This document shows positions 1 through 6,343 of a DNA stretch of 16,238 bases, in pieces (positions within the stretch are counted from its first letter, which is position 1; every line of letters begins with the position of its first letter). The notes beneath the pieces were generated by a model. That model saw only the letters and a list, made by a program, of their open reading frames with translations. It was not told where the DNA came from and ran no database searches. Position numbers and translations under genes: made by a program. The DNA comes from Acetobacteraceae bacterium. Lineage in GTDB: Bacteria; Pseudomonadota; Alphaproteobacteria; Acetobacterales; Acetobacteraceae. The stretch spans positions 198 to 16,435 of the forward strand of contig PKWQ01000367.1 of the NCBI GenBank assembly GCA_003133265.1. Direction: 5' to 3'.

Positions 1-557
1 TGCGGCTGCGCGACGATCTGCGCCGCATCATCAAGCTGGCCGGGCTGACCGCGCTATACGTGACGCACGACCAGACCGAGGCGGTGGTGCTGGGCGACCG
101 CATCGGGGTGATGCGCGACGGCAAGCTGCTGCAACTGGATACGCCGGAAACCATCTACAACCGCCCCGCCGATCTGTTCGTGGCCGGCTTCACCGGCGCG
201 TCCAACCTGATCGACGGCAAGGTGATCGCGCTGGACGGTGTCTACGGCACGATCGAGATGGGATCGGGCCATTGCCTGCGCGCGCTGCTGCCGGCAGGTG
301 CGGCCCTCGGCGCGTCGGTGCGGATGGCGCTGCGCCCGGACAACGTGCAGTTCGAGCCGGCGGGAGAGGGCGCCAACCGCTTCACCGCGCGCGTGCTGTC
401 GCAACGGTACCAGGGCGTGCAGACGCTGTACGAGCTGGCGCTGTTCGACAGCCGGATAGAGATCATGGATATCGGCTCCGCCGCCCGCTACCCGGTCGGC
501 AGCGACGTGCTGGTGGCGCTGCCGCCGGAGACTTGCTGGGCGTATGCGGTGGGGTAG
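1..557 (+). CDS. ABC transporter ATP-binding protein, C-terminal part (PotA/MalK/UgpC type), 5' truncated by window edge
   Basis: Energises import of a small solute (polyamine, sugar or similar) by ATP hydrolysis on the cytoplasmic face of the inner membrane. The reading frame is open from base 3 and about 184 residues are visible. It begins after the Walker B region; the switch histidine is in YVTHDQTEAV, followed by the family-typical DRIGVMRDGKLLQ and DTPETIYNRPADLFVAGF. The remaining ~110 residues form the TOBE regulatory/substrate-interaction domain (ALRPDNVQ). The Walker A, Q-loop and signature motifs lie outside the window. The substrate cannot be told from this fragment. The protein ends ALPPETCWAYAVG followed by TAG, and this 3' end is duplicated downstream at 2327-2367, where the same peptide is followed by an extra Ala before the stop. 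This suggests that foreign DNA entered at the end of this gene. Family assignment is secure; substrate is unknown. Confidence 0.93.
   Translation, partial: RLRDDLRRIIKLAGLTALYVTHDQTEAVVLGDRIGVMRDGKLLQLDTPETIYNRPADLFVAGFTGASNLIDGKVIALDGVYGTIEMGSGHCLRALLPAGAALGASVRMALRPDNVQFEPAGEGANRFTARVLSQRYQGVQTLYELALFDSRIEIMDIGSAARYPVGSDVLVALPPETCWAYAVG
514..554 (+). repeat. Left copy of 41-bp direct repeat (3' end of ABC ATPase gene; putative attL-like site)
   Basis: The last 41 coding bases of the ABC ATPase gene (from TGGCGCTGCCGCC through GTATGCGGTGGGG) recur in the same orientation at 2327-2367 with one mismatch at 533 (T here, G at 2346). The mismatch is the third base of the Thr codon in PETCW, so both copies encode the same peptide. 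This is seen directly. That the repeats are recombination sites is inference. Confidence 0.8.
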
Positions 558-722
558 GGGGGCTGCGTGTCTCCGGGCATCGGCAATAACCGGACGCGCA
601 AGCCAGCCTCAGCCGATTGGGCGACGGTATCGGAACTTGACCCCCGGGCGAGGCGCGGCCCATGCTCAAACGCGCCTGAAGGCTCGCGTGGAAGACCGGA
701 GCGGTTCTAGAGGCGGTTCGTT

Positions 723-1661
723 GTGAACAAAGAGATTCTGTTGAAGCTGGAGCAACGTCTCGGACGATTGCACGCCAGACAACGATTGGGCATCGAGACG
801 GACCACGAGGCGCAGGTCTTCGGTCAGGGCATCAATTTCTTTCATATAGAGAATTGGTATTCGGTTCATTCGATCATTCGAACCGCACTGAAGCTGACAG
901 GTCTCTACCGGCGTGGGCGTCGGAACGCAGCACGCATTCTCGTCAGGCACAACGACATCAGGTTCAAAGAGCTGCCGTCATTGTTCGATGGCTTCACCAT
1001 ACTTCACATCAGCGACATGCATGTGGACATGAATGAGGGCGCGATGCGACACCTCATGGAGCTCGCTGATGGTCTGCGTTACGACCTGTGTGTTCTGACC
1101 GGCGACTTTCGGGGCAAAACTTTTGGACCGTTCGCGGCAACCCTGAACGGCATCGCACGAGTGCGAGCCCATCTCGATGGACCAGTTTATGGCGTGCTCG
1201 GCAATCATGACACGATCCAGATGATTCCTGGGTTGGAAGCCATGGGAATACGGATGCTGCTCAATGAGTGCGAGACGATCGTGCGCGACGATCAGCGGAT
1301 TTATCTGGCTGGAATAGATGACGCGCACTACTTTAAGGTCGACAATATCGAAAAGGCCGGATCGCAGATACCGGATGGGGAATTCTCCATCCTCTTGTCG
1401 CATACGCCGGAAATCTATCGACAGGCCGCCCATGCCGATTTCAATCTGTTGCTGAGCGGGCATACGCACGGTGGGCAGATCTGTCTGCCAGGATCTATTC
1501 CGATCACGCTTGATTCAGTGCTGCCGCGACGCATGGGGGCGGGAGCTTGGCAGTACCACAATATGATCGGCTACACCTCGGTGGGTGCCGGATCGTCCAT
1601 CGTTGCAGTACGCCTCAACTGTCCGCCAGAAATCACCCTGCATCACCTGCGACGCGGCTGA
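723..1661 (+). CDS. Calcineurin-like metallophosphoesterase (YkuE/LpxG-like)
   Basis: Predicted metal-dependent phosphodiesterase/pyrophosphatase, 312 aa, GTG start after a weak purine-rich stretch. The catalytic domain starts near residue 91 and holds the full dinuclear-metal set: D98 and H100 in HISDMHVD, D128 in LTGDFRG, N161-H162 in LGNHD, H227 in LLSHTPE, and H247/H249 in SGHTHGGQI. The YkuE-like GIDD element is at 197-200. Relatives act on membrane-linked or nucleotide-lipid substrates, so a lipid-related substrate is plausible but unproven. The first ~90 residues are an N-terminal extension I do not recognise; no signal peptide is evident. Base composition is lower in GC than the chromosome-like genes around it. 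The gene converges on the CDP-archaeol-synthase-like gene with only 7 bp between the stops, and both sit between the two copies of the 41-bp repeat. Confidence 0.88.
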   Translation: MNKEILLKLEQRLGRLHARQRLGIETDHEAQVFGQGINFFHIENWYSVHSIIRTALKLTGLYRRGRRNAARILVRHNDIRFKELPSLFDGFTILHISDMHVDMNEGAMRHLMELADGLRYDLCVLTGDFRGKTFGPFAATLNGIARVRAHLDGPVYGVLGNHDTIQMIPGLEAMGIRMLLNECETIVRDDQRIYLAGIDDAHYFKVDNIEKAGSQIPDGEFSILLSHTPEIYRQAAHADFNLLLSGHTHGGQICLPGSIPITLDSVLPRRMGAGAWQYHNMIGYTSVGAGSSIVAVRLNCPPEITLHHLRRG

Positions 1662-1668
1662 CGGCAAG

Positions 1669-2157
1669 CTAATATGGCTCATCACGCAGATGGACCTTGT
1701 AAAGCAAACGCGAGAGGAAGATCTCGCCGACAAAAAAGATCCCGACGGCGAGCGCGATGTCTAGGGCCATCAACGAGAGTGCATCATGGCACGCCAGCAG
1801 CGGAAACAGGGACTCGGGCACCTGGTCTAGCCCGAGCGCCTGACTGCTCGGCGGAAAGTTTAGGCGGCGCTTCACGAAACTGGAGAACAGGTCGCCAGCC
1901 ATAGCGGTTGCCGCCACAAGGGCGCCGATGTCAGGCTCCAGACCAACAAGCGGCGCGCCTGCTGTTGTGATGACAATCGAGGCCAAGACTCCACGGATGG
2001 TTTTCGACGGCCCGAACAAAGGTCGCTGATCGCGAAACGTAATGCCGCCATCCAGCGGACGGGAAAAACGCCGGCCGAAAATCCTCTTGGCAATGACCGG
2101 GGTGCCGTTCGCCAGCGTCAGTAGCACTATTGATTGCAGTATTGCCAAGGGATGCAT
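1669..2157 (-). CDS. CDP-archaeol synthase-like integral membrane protein (CarS/DUF46 family)
   Basis: Related to archaeal CarS, which transfers CMP from CTP to a phospholipid precursor in the membrane. The 162-aa product has several hydrophobic segments: about residues 4-17 (ILQSIVLLTLANGTP), about 50-65 (GVLASIVITTAGAPLVG), and two near the C-terminus. The family-typical stretch LDGGITFRDQRPLFGPSKTIRG lies at about 34-55, and a GDLFSSFVKRRLN-like motif follows near 80-95. In archaea this family makes CDP-archaeol; a bacterial homologue more likely activates another lipid or polyprenyl alcohol, so substrate is unknown. I chose the ATG at 2157 because the first membrane helix starts right after it. 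An in-frame GTG at 2196 has a better AGGTGA site and would add 13 polar residues. The gene is in the lower-GC segment between direct repeats and opposes the metallophosphoesterase. Confidence 0.78.
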   Translation of the reverse strand: MHPLAILQSIVLLTLANGTPVIAKRIFGRRFSRPLDGGITFRDQRPLFGPSKTIRGVLASIVITTAGAPLVGLEPDIGALVAATAMAGDLFSSFVKRRLNFPPSSQALGLDQVPESLFPLLACHDALSLMALDIALAVGIFFVGEIFLSRLLYKVHLRDEPY

Positions 2158-2218
2158 CCGTGCAGCGTATCTCAGCCCGCGCCGCCCGTCACACAATTCA
2201 CCTGCCGGTTTCCAGACG

Positions 2219-2273
2219 ATCGGTACCGATATTCGGTAGGCGGCAGGAATGCGGGCTCAGTCCAGTGGCCACT
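2219..2273. repeat. Cluster of short palindromes between CarS-like gene and right repeat
   Basis: Three symmetric elements are packed together. A perfect 12-bp palindrome ATCGGTACCGAT is at 2219-2230. It overlaps an inverted repeat ACCGA-TAT-TCGGT at 2225-2237. A perfect 10-bp palindrome AGTGGCCACT is at 2264-2273. They could be operator or recombinase-binding sites, or the remnant end of an insertion element; nothing in the sequence decides this. The interval 2158-2429 otherwise has no convincing gene. Confidence 0.45.
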
Positions 2274-2326
2274 TTCGGGCAGCGGCTTACCCTGTCGAAT
2301 GCGTGCCAAGGGTCAACTCGGGGTAT

Positions 2327-2367
2327 TGGCGCTGCCGCCGGAGACGTGCTGGGCGTATGCGGTGGGG
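2327..2367 (+). repeat. Right copy of 41-bp direct repeat (orphan 3' end of ABC ATPase gene; putative attR-like site)
   Basis: Matches 514-554 at 40 of 41 positions. It still reads in frame as LALPPETCWAYAVG, then GCG and the stop TAG at 2371-2373, but nothing upstream of 2327 resembles the ABC ATPase, so this is an orphan gene tail. Similarity ends abruptly on the left and within one base of the conserved run on the right. It lies 56 bp from the stop codon of the reverse transcriptase gene. Confidence 0.8.
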
Positions 2368-2429
2368 GCGTAGGCGCGGCGGTGCGGAGATGCGAAGTAC
2401 GAGTCCGCCGACCTTGAGGACGAACAGTT

Positions 2430-3191
2430 CTACAATGAAGCGAGTTCGGCTCTCTGGTGAATGTTGACTGTCCCCACATAGCCTAGAATTCCATTTCTCG
2501 TGATCGAGTTCCCGGTGATCATAGCAGCCGCGAAATTGGCCATCCGTGATGCCGAAACAACCAACGTGCGATGTGATAAGTCGAGGTTGAATGCTTCTAG
2601 TGCTGGAGCAGGCCCGAAGCTTTTTGAGATGTTGAACTGAAACCCCGCCGTTCTAGCCGCGTTTTCAAGTGCTAGCATGGCGGCAGCAAGGGAGGAGCTA
2701 TTGTCACCCGACATAATGATGTCATCCATATAAACGGAAAGCTTGATACCGCTAACATATAAGATGGAAAGAGTTTTGCCCAACGCAGAGCTAGACAAGA
2801 CAAGAGATGATAGGACAGGCGATTGAACGAAACCGAATGGCAAGCTGAATGGCCCTCCGATCTTATTTTTGCTGACGGTGCTTTGACATGAAATGTGCCA
2901 CGCATCTTTCTGCCTAAATTTTATATCTCGTAAAGCTCTATGCACCTTACTGCGGGTGATTGAATCGTAAAACCTGTGTAGGTCGAGACGAACGAAGATG
3001 CCACTTGTTAAGTGGACCCTGGCGGCAGCAACATGGCCGCCCTCCTTAAAATGATAGAAATAATCTGGTGGTGACCAGCGGCGCAGAATGTCCCTGTGCA
3101 GCTTTCTGCCCAAAGAACGACTGGATAGGGTTGGAACGAATATTAGACGTCCGCTACCTTCCGTGAAACTGTATTTGTAATTGTTCAACAT
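2430..3191 (-). CDS. Compact reverse transcriptase, unclassified (possible defence-associated RT of the UG/DRT type)
   Basis: RNA-directed DNA polymerase core, 253 aa, apparently intact. Palm motif A is FVRLDLHRFYDSI with D70; motif B is LPFGFVQSPVLSSL (117-130); motif C is VYMDDIIMSG with D156-D157; motif D-like FNISKS follows at 186-191. The protein ends soon after GILGYVGTVN (234-243). No thumb/X domain, HNH endonuclease, or obvious fused domain is visible, so it is shorter than group II intron proteins. The ATG at 3191 is fixed by an in-frame TAA 9 nt upstream; no strong ribosome site precedes it. GC is clearly lower (roughly half, by eye) than the flanks, indicating transfer. Neighbours are the orphan repeat at 2327-2367 on one side and a ~550-bp non-coding tract on the other. 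RT identity is secure; assignment to a named defence class, retron or intron is not possible from this sequence alone. Confidence 0.88.
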   Translation of the reverse strand: MLNNYKYSFTEGSGRLIFVPTLSSRSLGRKLHRDILRRWSPPDYFYHFKEGGHVAAARVHLTSGIFVRLDLHRFYDSITRSKVHRALRDIKFRQKDAWHISCQSTVSKNKIGGPFSLPFGFVQSPVLSSLVLSSSALGKTLSILYVSGIKLSVYMDDIIMSGDNSSSLAAAMLALENAARTAGFQFNISKSFGPAPALEAFNLDLSHRTLVVSASRMANFAAAMITGNSITRNGILGYVGTVNIHQRAELASL

Positions 3192-3745
3192 GCGTAGTTA
3201 GTGGCCCCGCCCACCAGGATAAGAATTGCGCTGACGAACTTGGCAAGCAAGATCCCCAACGATACCACCTGGCAGGCGAGGCCTAGAATGACAGAAGTTT
3301 TCTGCATTCGGGAGGCCCTCCAACTAGTCCTCGGCTGCCTTGCGCTTGTCGCGCGTGCCACTAACCAAACAATCGATCATGTGAAGCCACGATAAGGTGC
3401 AACCCCATGTGATCATCATGCGAGCCGCATTGCATCATGCGGTTCACCCTGGGCCTCACACCGAGGGCAACATCTTCTTAGGGTTCTGAGCCAAGCGCCG
3501 CAAGGGTATTACAGTAAACAGCAAGATTTTCGTATCGCGCTGGGCAAGCAACGCAATTAGATGGCTAGCTTACGCAGAAATCTGATGCGTATAGCAGATT
3601 CTTGCGAATTGATGCCGATCTGGGCTCGCTGGGCGGCCGCAAGGGGCGGCAGACAACCTTCAACCCGCACCACTACCAACGTCGTGCCCAGGCCCCTACC
3701 ACTCAATGCGGCCACAACGCCCGAACAACCCATAGCCCCTCCCCC
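3192..3745. other. Gene-free tract upstream of the reverse transcriptase; possible ncRNA region
   Basis: About 550 bp lie between the RT start and the amidohydrolase stop. The open frames here (3201-3395 and 3561-3749, plus) show no recognisable protein character, no ribosome site and no amphipathic or conserved pattern. The first ~400 bp keep the low-GC character of the RT gene and contain the 24-nt hairpin at 3422-3445, a palindrome-like GGAGGCCCTCC at 3311-3321, and a CCTC/GAGG stem around 3453-3466. From about 3620 the composition returns to that of the chromosome, which may mark the island edge. Several RT-based defence systems need a structured RNA encoded next to the RT, so this is where one would be sought. 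No promoter could be called with confidence. Confidence 0.5.
3422..3445 (+). other. Perfect 9-bp hairpin resembling the base of group II intron domain V
   Basis: GAGCCGCAT (3422-3430) pairs with ATGCGGTTC (3437-3445) across the loop TGCATC, with one G-U wobble. The lower stem has the AGC opposite GTT arrangement typical of domain V. The bulge, distal stem and GNRA loop of a true domain V are absent, so it would be at most a truncated remnant. It points opposite to the RT gene. Structure is certain; identity is doubtful. Confidence 0.4.
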
Positions 3746-4783
3746 CTAAACCTCAATCCGATAGAACCGCGCCGCAGTCCCACAGAACAAGTCCGCCCGC
3801 TCCGCCGCCCCGGCGCCCTTGGTCAGCAGCTTGCAGGCGTTCCAATACGCCGCGTAGCTGTAAGAACCCTTGTCCACCGGAAAATTGCTCTCGAACATGC
3901 AGCGCGCCGGGCCGAAGGCCTCGATGCAGGTTTCGATATAGGGCTTCCAGGCGGCGGCCAGCGTTTCGGAACTCGGTGGGTCGGCCTTCTCATGGAAGTC
4001 GTAGCCGTTGATCCGCATGCCGATGCCGCCGAGCTTCACATGCACGTTCTCCAGCCGCGCCAGCTTGCGGATCGAGGCGGCCCAGGCCGGAAAAATCTCC
4101 GCCCGCTTGCCGGCATAGGCGCCGATGGCCAGCGGGCCGCCGACATGGTTCAGCACGATCCGCGTGCCGGGGAACGCCTGCGCCAGCGCGGTCAGTTCGT
4201 CGATCTGCGGATGATACAGCCACGCATCGAACGACAGACCGAGCGGCGCCAGCCGGGAGAAGCCGTCGCGGAAGGCGGGCAGGCCCAGCAGGCCGGGCGG
4301 CGGGGCGTAGCCGGGATTCATCACCGTCTGGTCGGCGTCCCAGGCGCTGATGTGGCGGATGCCGCGGAAACGGCCGCCGCCGGCGCGGATATGCGCCTCC
4401 AGCACCGGCTCCACCGCCGCGCCCAGGCGCAGATCGGCGGTGCCGACGATGCCGGCGCACAGCTTGGTCTTGCCGTAGCCGCCGGATGCGCTCATCGCCG
4501 CCGCGCCGTTGACGAACTCGGTCTCGCCGACCGGCTTCATCTCCTCCGGCCCGTGCGCGCGGTGCATGGAGCGGCACTGGATGAACACGGTGGCGACGAT
4601 GTTGTGGCCGCTGTTGGTGTCGGCCAGCAGGTCGTCCAGCATATAGCGCCAGTTCGGCCGGTCCCACAGATGATGGTGCGGATCGACGATCGGCAGGTCG
4701 GGCTCCAGGATCGCTTCCTTGCGGCGATCCAGCCATTCCTGGCGGACGGCGAGATAGGGCGAGTGCGCGGTTGTGGCGCTCAT
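3746..4783 (-). CDS. Amidohydrolase family protein (COG3618, 2-pyrone-4,6-dicarboxylate lactonase-like)
   Basis: Predicted cytoplasmic TIM-barrel hydrolase, 345 aa, normal length for the family, acting on a lactone or related C-O/C-N bond. Metal and active-site motifs are IVDPHHHLWD (32-41), H144 in GIRHISAWD, H191 in WLYHPQID, H213 in VLNHVGGP, and the terminal strand MFESNFPVDK (296-305) with D304. The start ATG at 4783 follows a strong AAGGAAGG ribosome site. It is the second gene of a minus-strand pair, 31 bp after the pfkB-like gene, so co-transcription is likely. Relatives include 2-pyrone-4,6-dicarboxylate lactonase and L-fuconolactonase; the sugar-kinase neighbour slightly favours a sugar-lactone role, but this is inference and the exact substrate is unknown. 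Confidence 0.87.
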   Translation of the reverse strand: MSATTAHSPYLAVRQEWLDRRKEAILEPDLPIVDPHHHLWDRPNWRYMLDDLLADTNSGHNIVATVFIQCRSMHRAHGPEEMKPVGETEFVNGAAAMSASGGYGKTKLCAGIVGTADLRLGAAVEPVLEAHIRAGGGRFRGIRHISAWDADQTVMNPGYAPPPGLLGLPAFRDGFSRLAPLGLSFDAWLYHPQIDELTALAQAFPGTRIVLNHVGGPLAIGAYAGKRAEIFPAWAASIRKLARLENVHVKLGGIGMRINGYDFHEKADPPSSETLAAAWKPYIETCIEAFGPARCMFESNFPVDKGSYSYAAYWNACKLLTKGAGAAERADLFCGTAARFYRIEV

Positions 4784-4814
4784 GGCGTGTTTCCTTCCTT
4801 GGTCCGACGCGATG

Positions 4815-5768
4815 CTAGACCGAGAGTGGGATTTGTCGAACCCCCTGTATCAGCGTGGCGTGCAGGCGCTCCACCTCGGCGCGGTCGGGCCGCGCGGTGC
4901 CGTAATGCATGACGGCGGAGGTGCCGGCGGCGACGCCCCAGGCGAAGGCGTCCTCGGCCGCTTCGCCGCGCGCCAGCGCCAGCGTCATGGCGGCGACGAA
5001 GCTGTCGCCGGCGCCGACCGTGCTGTGTACCGCCACCGGCGGCGCCGCCAGATGCCAGGCGCCCGCGCGCGTGACCAGCAGCGCGCCATCGGCGCCGAGC
5101 GAGACCACGATCATTTCCGACGCCCCGGCATGCACCAGCGCCGCGGCGGCCGTCGCCTGGTCGCGCCGGTCCGGCAGCGCGTGGCCGACCAGGGCCTCGA
5201 ACTCGTTCAGGCTCGGCTTGATCAGCGTCACACCGCTGCCGAGTGCGGCGCTCAGCGCCGGGCCGGAGCTGTCCAGCACCAGATGCCGCCCGCGCCGCGC
5301 GGTGGCCACGGCGAGGCGGCGATAGGTGTCCTCCGGCGCGCCGCGCGGCAGGCTGCCGCTGGCGACCACCCAATCGGCGTCGGCGATCTCCACCGCGTGC
5401 AGCGCGCTCTGCCATTCCGCCTCGGTGATCTCCGGTCCTTCCGCGACGAAGCGGTATTCGTTGTTGTCGGCCCGGTCATGCACCGCGACAGACAGCCGCG
5501 TGCGCCCGCCGATCGGGATGTTGCGGACCGGCTGGCCGGCTTCCTCCAGCAGCTCTTGCAGGAACTGGCCGGTGACGCCGCCGGACAGCAGCACGGCGAG
5601 CGACTCTCCGCCCAGCGTGCGGACCACGCGCGCGACGTTCAGCCCGCCGCCGCCGGGGTCGTAATGCTCGGAACGGGTGCGGATTTTGTCGGTGGGGTGG
5701 ACGTTCTCGGCCTCCCACGCCAGATCGACCGCGGGATTGAGCGTGAGGGTGACGATGCGCGGCGCCAT
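4815..5768 (-). CDS. pfkB: PfkB-family sugar-phosphate kinase, probable 6-phosphofructokinase II / 1-phosphofructokinase
   Basis: ATP-dependent kinase of the ribokinase fold, 317 aa, likely phosphorylating fructose-6-phosphate or a related sugar phosphate. The N-terminus IVTLTLNPAVDLAWE is typical of the PfkB/FruK/LacC branch. The substrate loop PGGGGLNVARVV spans 38-49, GSLPRG is at 138-143, the KPSLNEFEALVG element at 184-195, and the anion hole with catalytic base STVGAGDSFVAAM at 249-261 (D255). The start ATG at 5768 has AGGA just upstream. The frame extends upstream to 5903 but that part would overlap the divergent dehydratase gene and has no family similarity. The overall sequence resembles E. 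coli PfkB more than FruK, for example GGVTGQFLQELL and LDSSGPALSAAL. It probably forms an operon with the following amidohydrolase and diverges from the MaoC pair with 94 bp between starts. Confidence 0.88.
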   Translation of the reverse strand: MAPRIVTLTLNPAVDLAWEAENVHPTDKIRTRSEHYDPGGGGLNVARVVRTLGGESLAVLLSGGVTGQFLQELLEEAGQPVRNIPIGGRTRLSVAVHDRADNNEYRFVAEGPEITEAEWQSALHAVEIADADWVVASGSLPRGAPEDTYRRLAVATARRGRHLVLDSSGPALSAALGSGVTLIKPSLNEFEALVGHALPDRRDQATAAAALVHAGASEMIVVSLGADGALLVTRAGAWHLAAPPVAVHSTVGAGDSFVAAMTLALARGEAAEDAFAWGVAAGTSAVMHYGTARPDRAEVERLHATLIQGVRQIPLSV

Positions 5769-5862
5769 GGTCCTGGTGCGATCCCTGTCCTGTCTGCTAC
5801 GGTTCGCTGTCAGCCAAGCATGCCCGTATATCAGGCAGGCAGCAAAAACCGGAGGAGCTCCA

Positions 5863-6330
5863 TTGGCAAAGATCACATTCCCCGTCGAGGCGACGCACAT
5901 CAAGATGTTCGCGCGCGCCCTGTTTGATGAGAACCCGGTCTATCACGACGCTTCGGCGGCCGGCGGCATCGTCGCCCCGCCCACCTTCCCGCAGGCGGTG
6001 GCGCAGTTCGACCCCGACTATCATCTGCGCCCGAAGCCTGGCCAGCCCTGGTTCGGCTCCGCCAAGACGCCGAGTGGCGTCGAGGGCAAGCCCAACTCCA
6101 TGGGTGGGCTGCATGCCGAGCAGCATTACGAATATCACCGCCATCCGCGTCCCGGCGACGTGCTGACGGTGGAGACGAAGCTGGGCAAGACCTGGGAGAA
6201 GGAAAGCAAGCGCGCCGGCAAGCTGACGTTCCGCGAACGCATCGCGGAATACCGCGACCAGAAAGGCGAGCTGGTGGTGACGGCGCGCGGCGTCAGCGTG
6301 GCGACCGAGCGTCCGGTGGATCAGGGTTGA
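5863..6330 (+). CDS. MaoC-type hotdog dehydratase subunit, N-terminal-domain type (FAS1-like DH)
   Basis: A 155-aa single-hotdog protein, probably the structural or substrate-binding partner of the catalytic MaoC subunit encoded next. Together they would hydrate/dehydrate 2-enoyl and 3-hydroxyacyl thioesters, as in HadAB-like heterodimers. The family pattern ALFDENPVYHD (20-29) followed by GGIVAPPTFP (34-43) is clear, and a second strand cluster GGLHAEQHYEYHRHPRPGD lies at 81-99. I chose TTG at 5863 because GGAGGAG ends 5-6 bases upstream and the domain begins immediately; upstream codons in this frame (to 5677) overlap the pfkB gene antisense. The gene is separated from the catalytic subunit by 13 bp, so the two are an operon. 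Confidence 0.85.
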   Translation: MAKITFPVEATHIKMFARALFDENPVYHDASAAGGIVAPPTFPQAVAQFDPDYHLRPKPGQPWFGSAKTPSGVEGKPNSMGGLHAEQHYEYHRHPRPGDVLTVETKLGKTWEKESKRAGKLTFRERIAEYRDQKGELVVTARGVSVATERPVDQG

Positions 6331-6343
6331 GGGGGGCGAGAAC

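Noticed and set aside
2134..2373. 79-codon plus-strand frame ending in the ABC ATPase C-terminal peptide
   Set aside because: Only the last 14-15 codons are meaningful; the rest is antisense to the CarS-like gene or intergenic.
3201..3395. 64-codon plus-strand frame upstream of the RT
   Set aside because: No ribosome site, no protein-like pattern, and it lies in a tract better explained as non-coding.
2430..3445. Group II intron with its own RT
   Set aside because: The domain V-like hairpin is on the opposite strand from the RT, is truncated, and the RT lacks maturase and endonuclease domains.
2430..3600. Retron
   Set aside because: Motif C is YMDD rather than the usual YADD, no VTG-type motif or msr/msd inverted-repeat layout could be identified; not excluded by a proper search.
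3561..3749. 62-codon plus-strand frame ending near the amidohydrolase stop
   Set aside because: No ribosome site, and a Pro/Thr/Arg-rich tail from composition alone; no recognisable domain.
3602..4912. 436-codon plus-strand open frame opposite the amidohydrolase
   Set aside because: Antisense shadow with low-complexity composition; the minus strand encodes a clear COG3618 hydrolase.
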